Under the pieces are notes generated by a model. It was not told the DNA's origin, did not search any database, and saw only the letters and a list, made by a program, of their open reading frames with translations. From the NCBI GenBank assembly GCA_947259075.1, contig CAMYKQ010000065.1, positions 1 to 53,705 of the forward strand: a stretch of DNA of 53,705 nucleotides, written 5' to 3'. The position numbers were made by a program, and so were the translations under genes. Source of the DNA: an uncultured Gammaproteobacteria bacterium. GTDB taxonomy: Bacteria; Pseudomonadota; Gammaproteobacteria; DRLM01. Positions 9,173-18,239 of this stretch are shown piece after piece (within the stretch, counting starts at the first letter, position 1; the number at the start of each line of letters is the position of its first letter).

Positions 9173-10030
9173 ATGAAGCTTATCGTAGTCAGCGGTCTGT
9201 CCGGTTCGGGAAAAACCATCGCCTTGCAGGCGCTGGAAGACATGGGCATCTATTGCATCGATAATCTGCCCTTCAAATTGCTCCCTTCCTTGGCGGCCCA
9301 TATGTTAAACGCGGCGCGCCTGCAGCAAAAAGACGCGGCCGTGGGCATCGACGCCCGTAACCTGGCCGACGACTTCGACGCCTTTCCCGAGATCCTCGCC
9401 CAAGTGCGGGCGCAGGGCATCAAGTGCGAAATCATCTTTCTCACCGCCGATGACAACACCTTGCTCAAGCGTTTCAGCGAGACGCGGCGCAAACATCCGT
9501 TGAGCAGCGACAGCGTGCCCCTCAACGAAGCGGTGATGGCCGAGCGCGCCCTGCTGGCGCCGGTGGCCTCCGATGCCGACTGGCATCTCGACACCAGCCA
9601 CACCACCGTGCACCAATTGCGCGCCCTGGTGCGCGAACGCATGGGGCAGAGCGATGAGCACAATCTCTCTGTGCTGTTTCTCTCCTTCGGCTACAAGCAC
9701 GGCCTGCCGCCCGACGCGGATTTCGTCTTCGACGCCCGCTGTCTGCCCAATCCCTATTGGGAACCGCGGCTGCGCCCCTACACCGGCCGCGACGCCGAAG
9801 TGGTGGCCTTTCTCGAACAGCAGCCGGCGGTCAACCGCATGTACGACAGCATCCGCGGCTATTTGGAAGAATGGATCCCCAGCTTCGAGGCGGAGAACCG
9901 CAGCTATATGACCGTGGCCGTGGGTTGCACCGGCGGTTACCATCGCTCGGTCTATTTAGTGGAACGCCTCGCGGCTCATTTCACCGCGCAACGCGGTCAT
10001 GTGCTGGCGCGTCACCGGGAATTGCCATAA
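9173..10030 (+). CDS. rapZ: RNase adapter protein RapZ
   Basis: RapZ is a nucleotide-binding protein that in enterics binds GlcN6P and guides RNase E to the sRNA GlmZ. The 285-residue product has an N-terminal P-loop GLSGSGKT (8-15), the early DNLP motif, and the C-terminal RNA-binding domain with VAVGCTGGYHRSVYLVE. Length is normal. Its TAA shares a base with the ATG of the next gene. The position between hprK and EIIA-Man is typical of beta- and gammaproteobacteria outside the enterics. Confidence 0.95.
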   Translation: MKLIVVSGLSGSGKTIALQALEDMGIYCIDNLPFKLLPSLAAHMLNAARLQQKDAAVGIDARNLADDFDAFPEILAQVRAQGIKCEIIFLTADDNTLLKRFSETRRKHPLSSDSVPLNEAVMAERALLAPVASDADWHLDTSHTTVHQLRALVRERMGQSDEHNLSVLFLSFGYKHGLPPDADFVFDARCLPNPYWEPRLRPYTGRDAEVVAFLEQQPAVNRMYDSIRGYLEEWIPSFEAENRSYMTVAVGCTGGYHRSVYLVERLAAHFTAQRGHVLARHRELP

Positions 10031-10419
10031 TGGTGGGTCTGCTGGTCATCACCCATAATCAAATCGGCACGGCCTTGATGGAGACCGCTACGCATACCTT
10101 GGGCATGTGTCCGCTGATGGCGGAGGTGCTGCCGGTGCTGGCCGATTGCGAGCCCGAGGCCATGGTGGCCGAGGCGCGGCGCTTGGCCGCCAAGGTGAAT
10201 AAGGGGGATGGTGTCTTGGTGTTGACGGATATGTACGGCTCCACTCCCAGCAATGTTGCCGGGCATTTGGCCGAAGATCACGGTACCCTGGTAGTGTGCG
10301 GGGTGAACTTGCCCATGTTGATCCGGGTGATGAATTATCCCAAGCTCACATTGCAAGAGCTGGCGGCCAAGGCGGAGAGTGGAGGGCGTGACGGCATTTT
10401 TCCGTACGTACCTCAGTAA
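10030..10419 (+). CDS. PTS fructose/mannose-type EIIA domain protein
   Basis: This 129-residue single-domain EIIA-Man-family protein can accept phosphate from HPr. His9 in VITHNQIG is the expected phospho-acceptor, and DMYGSTPSNVA is the conserved loop. The start at 10030 overlaps the rapZ stop by one base; the frame stays open further upstream but lies wholly within rapZ. No IIB, IIC or IID gene is present, so it is probably regulatory rather than a sugar importer. Confidence 0.9.
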   Translation: MVGLLVITHNQIGTALMETATHTLGMCPLMAEVLPVLADCEPEAMVAEARRLAAKVNKGDGVLVLTDMYGSTPSNVAGHLAEDHGTLVVCGVNLPMLIRVMNYPKLTLQELAAKAESGGRDGIFPYVPQ

Positions 10420-10428
10420 AGGCATCGG

Positions 10429-10698
10429 GTGGAGTGTAAGCAGATTACGATTATCAACAAGCTTGGCCTGCACGCCCGCGCGGCGGCCAAGTTCGTCACC
10501 CTGGCCTCGCGCTTCAAAGCCGATATCCGTGTCACGCGCGGCGAGAAGACGGTGAGCGGCAAGAGCATCATGGGCGTGATGATGCTGGCCGCGGCGCGCG
10601 GCACGGAGCTGGAACTGAGCGCCGAAGGTCCGGACGCGGCGCAGGCGCTGCGCGAGCTGGACCGTCTCGTCAACGAGCGTTTCGGCGAAACCGAATAG
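10429..10698 (+). CDS. Phosphocarrier protein HPr (NPr type)
   Basis: This is the small phosphocarrier between enzyme I and the EIIA proteins. The 89-residue product has His15 in the motif LGLHARAAAKF and the Ser-site region SGKSIMGVMML, the site HprK would modify. The start is GTG, 9 bp after the previous stop. It lies between the EIIA-Man-type gene and enzyme I in one operon. Confidence 0.93.
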   Translation: MECKQITIINKLGLHARAAAKFVTLASRFKADIRVTRGEKTVSGKSIMGVMMLAAARGTELELSAEGPDAAQALRELDRLVNERFGETE

Positions 10699-10743
10699 GG
10701 CCGCGCCCACCCAGCGTGGTCCGGGCGCACGGTGGGGGTGGCG

Positions 10744-12483
10744 ATGACACTGGTCTTGCATGGCATCAGTGCCGGGAAAGGGGTGGGTATAGGTAAGGCC
10801 CGCCTCCTGCGGCGCGGCTATTTCGAGATCAGCCATTACAGCATCCCCGCCCGCTATCTCCACGACGAGGTCGGGCGCTATCGCGCCGCCATCGGCGCGG
10901 TGAGGCGTCAGCTGGAGGACGCCCGCCGGCAAATCCCCCGTGACACCCCCCTCGACATTTTCGCCCTCGTCGACGTGCATCTGATGATGGCCGACGATAG
11001 CGCCTTCGCGTACGAGCCGGTGCGCCTCATCGAACAGCACCGTTGCAATGCCGAGTGGGCCTTGCAGATGCAGCGCGAGATGTTGCTGCAAACCTTTCGC
11101 GCCATGGATGACCCTTATCTGCGCGCCCGCGCCGAGGATGTGGAGCAAGTGGCGCGGCGTATTTTGCTTGCCTTGTTGAGCGAGAGGCCGGAGCCGGATC
11201 AGGCCGGCGCGCCCTTGCGTGATTGCATCGTGCTGGCCGAAGATTTGACGCCCGCCGAGGCCGTGCTGCTGCAACAGCAAGGCGTGCGCGCCTTGGTCAC
11301 CGAGGCCGGCGGCGTCGCCTCGCACACGGCCATTCTCGCCCGCAGCTTGGGCGTACCCACCCTTGTTGGTCTGCGTCAGGCTTCACAGTACATCCGCCAC
11401 GACGAGCAACTCATCGTTGATGCCGAGCGCGGCGCCCTGGTGGTGGCGCCCGATGCGCGCGCACTGCGCCACTACCGCCGCCGCGCCCAGCGCGCGCAAC
11501 GCGCCCGCGCGCTGTTGAAGAAATTGACCGGGAAACCCGCGCTGAGCCGCGACGGGGTGGCGGTGGCCTTGCGCGCCAACGCGGAATTGCCCGAGGAGTT
11601 GCGGGCGGCGCACGAATGCGGCGCGGAAGGCATCGGTCTTTATCGCACCGAGTTTTTATTTTTGGAACGTGAGGACCTGCCGGGCGAAGAGGAGCAATTG
11701 GAAACCTATCTGCGCGCGCTGCGGGTGATGGCGGGCGCGCCGGTCACTATCCGCAGCGTGGATCTTGGCGCTGATAAGGAATGTCCGGGGCACGAACCGC
11801 GGACCGGCGGGCACGTCAATCCGGCCTTGGGGCTGCGCGGCATCCGCCGCTGCCTCAAGGACCCCGCGGTGTTGTGCACGCAGTTGCGGGCGATCCTGCG
11901 CGCCTCGGCTCACGGCCCGGTGCGTTTATGTATTCCGATGCTGAGCGGACTTGAGGAATTGCGCCAAGTACTGAGCTGGCTCGAGCGTGCCAAGAACGAA
12001 TTAGATGCCGCGGGGCAGGCCTATGACCGCGCCTTGCCGCTGGGCGCGATGATCGAGGTGCCGGCCGCCGCCTTGATGGCGGACGGCTTCGCCGCGCGCT
12101 TGGATTTTCTCGCCATCGGCACCAACGACCTCGTGCAGTACACCTTGGCGGCCGATCGTCTCGACGAAGAAGTGAGTTACCTCTACGACCCTTTACACCC
12201 CGCGGTGCTGCGGCTGATTCACCTCACCGCGGAGGCTGGCGCGCGCCACGGCGTGCCGGTAAGCCTGTGCGGGGAGATGGCCGCCGACAGCCGTTACACC
12301 CGCTTGCTCTTAGGTTTGGGTTTGCGTGATCTCAGTTTGCACCCGGCCATGTTGCTGGAAGTGAAGCAGGCGGTGCTGCGCAGCGAGGTGGCCGCCGCGA
12401 GTGAATATGCGCGGAGCGCGTTGGCGGCGGATGACGCCGGCGCGGTGGCGCTGCTGGTGGAGCGGCTCAACCGTTCGCCGTAA
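10744..12483 (+). CDS. ptsI: Phosphoenolpyruvate-protein phosphotransferase (enzyme I)
   Basis: Enzyme I takes phosphate from PEP and passes it to HPr. The 579-residue product has the N-terminal HPr-binding domain, the phospho-His motif GGVASHTAILARS (His194), and the PEP-binding TIM-barrel with GLYRTEFLF, RSVDLGADK and AIGTNDLVQYTLAADR. It has no GAF domain, so it resembles classic PtsI rather than PtsP. The ATG at 10744 has a G-rich SD just upstream; an in-frame GTG at 10732 would add four residues. Confidence 0.94.
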   Translation: MTLVLHGISAGKGVGIGKARLLRRGYFEISHYSIPARYLHDEVGRYRAAIGAVRRQLEDARRQIPRDTPLDIFALVDVHLMMADDSAFAYEPVRLIEQHRCNAEWALQMQREMLLQTFRAMDDPYLRARAEDVEQVARRILLALLSERPEPDQAGAPLRDCIVLAEDLTPAEAVLLQQQGVRALVTEAGGVASHTAILARSLGVPTLVGLRQASQYIRHDEQLIVDAERGALVVAPDARALRHYRRRAQRAQRARALLKKLTGKPALSRDGVAVALRANAELPEELRAAHECGAEGIGLYRTEFLFLEREDLPGEEEQLETYLRALRVMAGAPVTIRSVDLGADKECPGHEPRTGGHVNPALGLRGIRRCLKDPAVLCTQLRAILRASAHGPVRLCIPMLSGLEELRQVLSWLERAKNELDAAGQAYDRALPLGAMIEVPAAALMADGFAARLDFLAIGTNDLVQYTLAADRLDEEVSYLYDPLHPAVLRLIHLTAEAGARHGVPVSLCGEMAADSRYTRLLLGLGLRDLSLHPAMLLEVKQAVLRSEVAAASEYARSALAADDAGAVALLVERLNRSP

Positions 12484-12561
12484 TAATTTTTTACAGAAAT
12501 CCATTCGCAATCCACTATGCTTTTGCATACACTCTCGCAGCGTCGAGGGCGGGAGGCGGCT

Positions 12562-13920
12562 ATGGGCGAAACAGCGGAAAGAGTGGAACGCGAACATCAT
12601 CTGCGCCGGTTTACCGCGGCGCTGGAAAGCGGCGCCTTGTCCAATGTCCGCCGCATGCTCAATGGCCTGTATCCGGCCGAGATCGCCCATCTGCTCGAAT
12701 CCTTGCCCGCCGACGAGCGCGAGCTCGCCTGGGAACTGGTCGCGCCCGAGCACGAAGGCGACGTGCTGCTGCATCTCAGTGACGGGGTGCGCGCCGGCCT
12801 GATCCGCGAGATGGAGCCGCACGAGCTGGTGGCCGCCACCGCCGGGCTGGAAACCGACGACCTCGCCGACTTCCTGCGCGACGTGCCCGGCGCGGTGGTC
12901 ACTCAGGTGTTGCACTCGATGAGCGAGCAGGACCGCGAGCGCCTGCAAGCCGTGCTGTCTTATCCCGAAGACACCGCCGGCGGTTTGATGAACACCGACA
13001 CCCTCACCGTGCGTCCCGGCGTCACCCTCGACGTGGTGCTGCGTTATCTGCGCTGGCGCGCCGACATCCCCGAGATGACCGACAGCCTCATCGTGGTGAA
13101 GCGCGATGATACTTATCTGGGTCTGTTGGCGATCAATGATCTCCTCACCAAGGACCCGGACCTGACCGTGGGCGAGGTGATGGTGCGCGACGTCGATCCC
13201 ATCGATGCCTTGATGCCGGTCAACGAGGTGGCCAATCTTTTCGAACATCGCGACTTCGTCTCCGCGCCGGTGGTGGACGGTCAAGGCAAACTGCTCGGCC
13301 GTATCACCATCGACGACGTGGTGGACGTCATCCGCCAGGAGGCGGACCATTCCTTGATGAGCATGGCCGGTCTGTCCGAGGAAGAAGACCTGTTCGCGCC
13401 GGTGGCCCAGGCCAGCCGCCGCCGCGCGGTGTGGCTGGGCGTGAATCTCGCCACCGCGCTGCTGGCCTCGTGGGTCATTGGTCTGTTCGATGCCGCCATC
13501 GAAAAGGTGGTGGCCTTGGCGGTGTTGATGCCCATCGTCGCCAGCATGGGCGGGATCGCTGGCAGTCAGACGCTGACCTTGGTGATACGCGGCATGGCGC
13601 TGGGGCAGATCAGCGGCGACAACGCCCGCCAATTTTTCAATAAAGAGCTGGCGGTGGGCGCCGTGAACGGGCTGATCTGGGCGCTGGTGGTGGCGGTGAT
13701 CGCCGGGCTGTGGTTTCAGGACGTCTCCATCGCCTGGATACTCGGCCTGGCCATGGTGGTCAATCTGGTCGCGGCGGCGGCGGCGGGCGCGATCATTCCA
13801 CTATTGTTGCGCCGCTTCGGCATTGATCCGGCGCTGGCCGGCTCGGTGGTGCTCACCACCGTCACCGACGTCGTCGGTTTCACCGCCTTTCTCGGCGTGG
13901 CGAGTTTGGTGTTCCTCTAA
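12562..13920 (+). CDS. mgtE: Magnesium transporter MgtE
   Basis: This inner-membrane Mg2+ channel is gated by its cytoplasmic domains. The 452-residue protein has an N-terminal superhelical domain, two CBS domains (about 125-255) with PEDTAGGLMNTD, and five C-terminal membrane helices with the pore region PIVASMGGIAGSQTL. The ATG at 12562 is preferred for its GGGAGG SD; a more upstream ATG at 12517 would add 15 residues. No Mg2+ riboswitch structure was recognised in the short leader. Confidence 0.92.
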   Translation: MGETAERVEREHHLRRFTAALESGALSNVRRMLNGLYPAEIAHLLESLPADERELAWELVAPEHEGDVLLHLSDGVRAGLIREMEPHELVAATAGLETDDLADFLRDVPGAVVTQVLHSMSEQDRERLQAVLSYPEDTAGGLMNTDTLTVRPGVTLDVVLRYLRWRADIPEMTDSLIVVKRDDTYLGLLAINDLLTKDPDLTVGEVMVRDVDPIDALMPVNEVANLFEHRDFVSAPVVDGQGKLLGRITIDDVVDVIRQEADHSLMSMAGLSEEEDLFAPVAQASRRRAVWLGVNLATALLASWVIGLFDAAIEKVVALAVLMPIVASMGGIAGSQTLTLVIRGMALGQISGDNARQFFNKELAVGAVNGLIWALVVAVIAGLWFQDVSIAWILGLAMVVNLVAAAAAGAIIPLLLRRFGIDPALAGSVVLTTVTDVVGFTAFLGVASLVFL

Positions 13921-13934
13921 ACGCTGGCGCGGCT

Positions 13935-14345
13935 TCAGTCCGGCGGCAATCCCCGCCAAGCCAGATAATGTTGATGGGTGTCGGACAGGTGTTTGAAGCG
14001 CGCCACCTTGCCGTCGGCGCCAAAGGTCCAGAGATGCATCTCCAGCTCGCGGATGGCGCGGCCCGTGGCCTTGACCCGCGCGTGCAGTTCCACGGTGACC
14101 GCCACCTTGTCCTCACCGGACAGAAAGGCCTGCGGCGCGAAGGTCTTGATCTCCAGCAGAGACAGCGCCGCGAAAAATTTGGCCACCTCGGCGCGCCCGC
14201 GCCGCGGCACATACCAGGGGATGCCGTGATCCACGGCGCCGTACTCCCATTCCACCTCCGGCGCCAGACTATCGAGGATGCGCGGAATCTCGCCCGCGCC
14301 GAAGAATTGGTAGATGCGTTTCACCGTGTCGACCTGCGGGTTCAT
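13935..14345 (-). CDS. SnoaL/NTF2-like protein of unknown function
   Basis: The 136-residue product follows the ketosteroid-isomerase-like pattern: an N-terminal helix (VDTVKRIYQFFGAGEIPRIL), LAPEVEWEYG, and later strands ending with FKHLSDTHQHYLA. Such proteins bind small hydrophobic ligands or act as isomerases or cyclases; no substrate can be deduced. The second of two adjacent ATGs is chosen because AGGAGG lies 5 bases before it (only 2 before the first). It converges on mgtE and lies downstream of the hydantoinase-like gene on the same strand. Confidence 0.75.
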   Translation of the reverse strand: MNPQVDTVKRIYQFFGAGEIPRILDSLAPEVEWEYGAVDHGIPWYVPRRGRAEVAKFFAALSLLEIKTFAPQAFLSGEDKVAVTVELHARVKATGRAIRELEMHLWTFGADGKVARFKHLSDTHQHYLAWRGLPPD

Positions 14346-14390
14346 CATGTCCTCCTGGTGTTGCGTGATTGCACGGCCGTGCCGCGGCGT

Positions 14391-16367
14391 TCACCTGACG
14401 AGCAGTAAATGGCCCTCGTCATCCATGGTGCAACGCCAGCCCGGCGCGATCAGCGTGGTGGCGGCAGTTTCACAAATCAGCGCCGGGCCGGGCACGGCCG
14501 CGCCCGGGCGCAAATCTGCCCGCGCGAGCAGCGGCACCGCCGCGTCTATCCCATAGAGATACGCATGCGCCCCGGGGCTTGGATGCAAGCGCGTCTCCTC
14601 CGGCGCGGCGGCCAATGACAGTGTTGGCGCGGGGCCGTGTACCGCCACCCGCAGATTCACCAGCTCGATAGGCAAGGGCAGGCGATGGCCGTAACGCGCG
14701 GCGTGGGCGGCGTGAAAGGCCGCGGCGCTGGCGGCGCCGTCTTGCCACGGCAGCGTGAGCGCGCTGGATTGGCCGCGGTAGCGCAGATCGGCGCTGCGCG
14801 TGATGCGCAGCGCGCTGGCGGCGAGTCCCTCGCGCTGCAAGGCCGCGGCGCCCTCCCGTTCCAGCGCGGCATACGCCGCCTCCGCTTCCCCGGCGCTGAT
14901 ATCGTCGAGCAGCGCGCCCACGGTGCGCGACAATTGCCGGCCGCGCGGCGCCGCCAGCATGCCCAGCGCCGACAACACCCCGGCATGCAGCGGCACCAGC
15001 GCCGCGCGCATATCGAGCGCTTCGGCCAGCGCGCACACATGCAGGCCGCCCGCGCCGCCGAAGGAGAACAGGGTGAAGTCGCGCGGGTCGATACCGCGTT
15101 GCACCGAGATGACCCGCAGGGCCTGCGCCATGTGTTCGTTGGCGACGCGCACCACGCCCAGCGCCGCCTCTTCCGGGGAAAGATTCAGCGGCGCGGCGAG
15201 CCGCGTCAGCGCGGCGCGGGCCGCGGCGCTATCGAGTTGCACGCTGCCGCCCAAGCGCGCGCCCGCGGGCAGGCGGCCCAAAACCAGATTGGCGTCGGTC
15301 ACCGTGGCCGCCTCGCCGCCACGGCCGTAACAGGCGGGGCCGGGGTCGGCGCCCGCGGACTCGGGTCCCACCAGCAGCAGGCCGCCGGCATCGACGCGCG
15401 CGATGGAGCCGCCGCCGGCGCCGATGGTGTGCATGTCCACCATGGGTACCGCGACCGGATACGGACCGATGCTGCCTTCATTGCTGAGGCGGATGGCGCC
15501 GTCGATCAGCGCCACGTCGCTGGAGGTGCCGCCCATGTCGAAACTCAATAGGCGGGTGCGGCCCGTGCGTTCACCGATGAAAGACGCCGCCGCGAGCCCG
15601 CCCGCGGGGCCGGAGAGCAGCAGGCGCACGGCGTGCTGGCCCGCGGCCTCCAAGGCCATGGTTTCGCCGGCGCTTTGCATCACGGCGATGCGCGCGCCGC
15701 CGAGTTGCGCCTGCAGGCGTTGCAGATAACCTTGCACGATGGGGCCGACCCAGGCGTTGAGCCAGGTGGCGATGCCGCGTTCGTATTCGCGGTATTCGGG
15801 CAAGACGTCCGAGGAGCGCGAGACGAAGAGGCCGGGCGGCAGCGCCGCGGCGACGGCCTGTTCGTGACGCGGGTCGAGGAAAGAGAACAGCAGATTGATG
15901 GCCACCGCGCGCGGCGCCAGCCGCAATAATTCGTCGTGCAGCGCGCTGAGTTCGCTTTCGGGCAGCGCTTCCAATTCGCTGCCGTCGGCGGCGAGGCGGC
16001 CGCCCACTTCCAGGCACAATTCGGGCGGCACCGGCGGCGGCAGCGGCGCGGGCTGTAGATTGTAGAGTTCGCGGCGCGCCTGGCGGCCGATGCTGAGCAT
16101 ATCTTTAAAGCCGCGATTGGTGATGAATACCGTGCGCACGCCCTTGCCTTCCAGCACCGCGTTGGTGGCGACGGTGGAACCATGCACCAGGCGCAAGCCG
16201 CGCGGATCGAGGCCGAGGGCGGCGATACCTTGCAGGATGGCCTGCTCCGGCGCGGCGGGCGTGGAGAGGCATTTATGAGTGCGCAGGCTCGCGCCGTCGT
16301 AGAGCACGAAGTCGGTGAAGGTGCCGCCGGTGTCGACGCCGAGCAGCAAAGGGGCCGTGTCAGTCAT
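14391..16367 (-). CDS. Hydantoinase/oxoprolinase family protein, HyuA-type
   Basis: This is an actin-fold ATPase subunit related to N-methylhydantoinase A, 5-oxoprolinase and acetone carboxylase beta subunits. The 658-residue protein has the N-terminal phosphate-binding motif GVDTGGTFTDFVLYDG (9-24), LVHGSTVATNAVLE, and the central SFDMGGTSSDVALIDG and GAGGGSIARVDAGG stretches. Relatives normally work with a HyuB subunit encoded next door, but none is present, so it is an orphan and its substrate is unknown. It diverges from the ABC transporter genes across a 113-bp gap that contains a 19-bp palindrome. Confidence 0.85.
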   Translation of the reverse strand: MTDTAPLLLGVDTGGTFTDFVLYDGASLRTHKCLSTPAAPEQAILQGIAALGLDPRGLRLVHGSTVATNAVLEGKGVRTVFITNRGFKDMLSIGRQARRELYNLQPAPLPPPVPPELCLEVGGRLAADGSELEALPESELSALHDELLRLAPRAVAINLLFSFLDPRHEQAVAAALPPGLFVSRSSDVLPEYREYERGIATWLNAWVGPIVQGYLQRLQAQLGGARIAVMQSAGETMALEAAGQHAVRLLLSGPAGGLAAASFIGERTGRTRLLSFDMGGTSSDVALIDGAIRLSNEGSIGPYPVAVPMVDMHTIGAGGGSIARVDAGGLLLVGPESAGADPGPACYGRGGEAATVTDANLVLGRLPAGARLGGSVQLDSAAARAALTRLAAPLNLSPEEAALGVVRVANEHMAQALRVISVQRGIDPRDFTLFSFGGAGGLHVCALAEALDMRAALVPLHAGVLSALGMLAAPRGRQLSRTVGALLDDISAGEAEAAYAALEREGAAALQREGLAASALRITRSADLRYRGQSSALTLPWQDGAASAAAFHAAHAARYGHRLPLPIELVNLRVAVHGPAPTLSLAAAPEETRLHPSPGAHAYLYGIDAAVPLLARADLRPGAAVPGPALICETAATTLIAPGWRCTMDDEGHLLLVR

Positions 16368-16407
16368 GGTGCGCCGGAACTCATTCGCTATTGAGTACTC
16401 ATTAGTG

Positions 16408-16426
16408 GCGGCCTATTATAGGCCGC
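16408..16426. promoter_or_regulatory. 19-bp perfect palindrome in a divergent intergenic region
   Basis: GCGGCCTAT-T-ATAGGCCGC is a perfect 9-bp inverted repeat around one central base. It lies between the divergent hydantoinase-like gene (start 16367) and the ABC ATPase gene (start 16481). The position suits a repressor or activator site, but no regulator is encoded nearby. It could equally be a chance or structural palindrome. Confidence 0.4.
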
Positions 16427-16480
16427 ATTGTCCGTGCCGCGTCGCGGTGTCGCAATAACCAGAAGTCATTTCAAATCGCC

Positions 16481-17443
16481 ATGAGCGAAGCCGCACTCAT
16501 CAAAGTAGAACATGTTCATCGTTACTATGGCGCCGCTTGCGCCTTGCACGACGTGAGTTTCAGTGTCGGCAAGGGCGAGGTGCTGGGTCTGTTGGGGCCG
16601 AATGGCGCTGGCAAATCGACGACGATGCAGATCATCAGCGGCAATCTCGCGCCCAGCGCGGGGCAGGTGTGGATCAACGGCATCGATCTGCTCGACCAGC
16701 CCAAGGCCGCAAAATTAGGTTTGGGTTATTTGCCCGATCAGCCGCCGCTGTACCGCGAACTCACCGTCGATGAATATCTGGCGTATTGCGCGCGCTTGAA
16801 TCGCATCGCGCCCGCGCAACGCCGTGCCGCGCTCGACACCGCCAAGCAGCGCTGCGGCTTGACCGGGGTGGGGCAGCGCTTGATTGGGAATCTATCGAAG
16901 GGTTTTCAGCAGCGCGCCGGTATCGCGCAGGCCATCATTCATTCGCCGCCGGTGGTGATTCTCGACGAACCCACCGTGGGCCTTGACCCGTTGCAGATGC
17001 GTGAGATTCGCGCCTTGATCCGCGAGCTGCGCGGCGAACACAGCATTATTTTATCGACGCATATTTTGCCCGAGGTGCAGGCCGTGTGTGACCGGGTGCA
17101 GATCATCAGCGGCGGCAAACTGCTGCTGAACGACAGCATCGAGGGCCTGCAGCGGCGCATGAATGTCTCCAGCCTGCTGCTGGGGCTGCGGCGGCCGCCG
17201 CCGCTGGCGGAATTGCAGGCGCTGCCCGGCGTCGAGTCGGTGGAGATGGTGGAGTCTGGCCGTTTCCGTTTGCATTATGTGCCTGAACACAGCCCCGCCG
17301 AAGCGGTGGCGGAGCGCGCGGTGCGCGGCGATTGGGGCTTGTTTGAGTTGTCGCCCGAGCGCATGTCGTTTGAGCAGGTGTTCGTGGATATCACCCGCAG
17401 CGATCCCACGGAGCAGGCGGCGCCCGCGGAGGTAATTTTATGA
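16481..17443 (+). CDS. ABC transporter ATP-binding protein, GldA-like
   Basis: The 320-residue ATPase of an ABC-2-type exporter has Walker A GPNGAGKST, signature LSKGFQQRAGIAQA and Walker B VVILDEPTVGLDP, followed by a C-terminal extension of about 90 residues as in GldA/CcmA-type ATPases. It begins a four-gene run (ATPase, permease, GldG-like, DUF4340) whose genes overlap or nearly touch. The same set outside Bacteroidetes is of unknown role; a gliding function is not implied. Confidence 0.88.
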   Translation: MSEAALIKVEHVHRYYGAACALHDVSFSVGKGEVLGLLGPNGAGKSTTMQIISGNLAPSAGQVWINGIDLLDQPKAAKLGLGYLPDQPPLYRELTVDEYLAYCARLNRIAPAQRRAALDTAKQRCGLTGVGQRLIGNLSKGFQQRAGIAQAIIHSPPVVILDEPTVGLDPLQMREIRALIRELRGEHSIILSTHILPEVQAVCDRVQIISGGKLLLNDSIEGLQRRMNVSSLLLGLRRPPPLAELQALPGVESVEMVESGRFRLHYVPEHSPAEAVAERAVRGDWGLFELSPERMSFEQVFVDITRSDPTEQAAPAEVIL

Positions 17444-18195
17444 TCGGACATATCGCGGCCTTGGAATTGCGGCGTTTGTTTCTCTCGCCCTTGGCCTGGT
17501 GCGTGCTGGCGGTGGAGCAGCTTATCCTCGCCTATTTCTTTTTGATCGCGGTGGACAATTACATCGAGTGGCAGCCGCGTTTGGCGGCGGTGGCGGGCGC
17601 GCCGGGGGTGAGCGATATCATCGTCGGGCCGCTGTTCGGCGATGCCTCGATGTTCATGCTGTTCGCCGTACCCATCATGACCATGCGTTTGCTCAGCGAG
17701 GAGCGGCGCGCGCAGACCTTGAGTCTGTTGTTCTCCGCACCGGTGTCGATGACCGAGATCGTGCTCGGCAAATTTCTCGGCGCCGCCGCCTTCTTTTTAA
17801 TCTTGGTGTGCATGATCGCCTTGATGCCTTTGTCGCTGCTGGTGGGGGTGAATCTCGACTTCGGTGTGTTTTGGTCCAGTCTGCTCGGCGCGTCATTGCT
17901 GGTGTCGAGTTTCGTCGCGGTGGGTTTGTACATGTCCACCCTCACCGCGCAGCCGGCCATCGCCGCGGTAAGCACCTTCGGTGTGTTGCTGCTGTTATGG
18001 GTCATCGATTGGGCGGGTGGCGATCGCGCCGGCGATTACAGCGGCGTGTTCGCGTATCTGTCGACGCTGCGCCACTACGAGCCTCTGCTCAAAGGGGTGT
18101 TCAATAGCAGCGATGTGCTGTACTACCTGTTGTTCATCGCCACGTTTTTGATCTTGAGCATCCGCCGTCTGGATGCCGATCGCTTGCGGCATTGA
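17440..18195 (+). CDS. ABC-2 type transporter permease
   Basis: The 251-residue protein has six predicted membrane segments and the ABC-2 pattern MTMRLLSEERRAQTLSLLFS followed by VSMTEIVLGKFLG. It starts four bases before the end of the ATPase gene (ATGA overlap), so the two proteins are probably made in a fixed ratio. It resembles GldF-type permeases. Confidence 0.87.
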   Translation: MIGHIAALELRRLFLSPLAWCVLAVEQLILAYFFLIAVDNYIEWQPRLAAVAGAPGVSDIIVGPLFGDASMFMLFAVPIMTMRLLSEERRAQTLSLLFSAPVSMTEIVLGKFLGAAAFFLILVCMIALMPLSLLVGVNLDFGVFWSSLLGASLLVSSFVAVGLYMSTLTAQPAIAAVSTFGVLLLLWVIDWAGGDRAGDYSGVFAYLSTLRHYEPLLKGVFNSSDVLYYLLFIATFLILSIRRLDADRLRH

Positions 18196-18239
18196 GGCGC
18201 GGCCATGCGTGCGCGGCCCTCGTTTGAAGAAGGTATGAG

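Noticed and set aside
10012-11325. A 437-codon open frame on the - strand across rapZ, EIIA-Man, HPr and enzyme I
   Set aside because: It runs opposite four well-recognised genes and across their boundaries, so it is a composition artefact.
12310-13632. A 440-codon open frame on the - strand
   Set aside because: It is antisense to mgtE and the ptsI end, His/Gln/Gly-rich, with no family features.
14637-15551. A 304-codon open frame on the + strand
   Set aside because: It lies wholly antisense to the hydantoinase-like gene, is Ala/Arg/Gln/His-rich and shows no domain; long antisense frames are expected in GC-rich genes.
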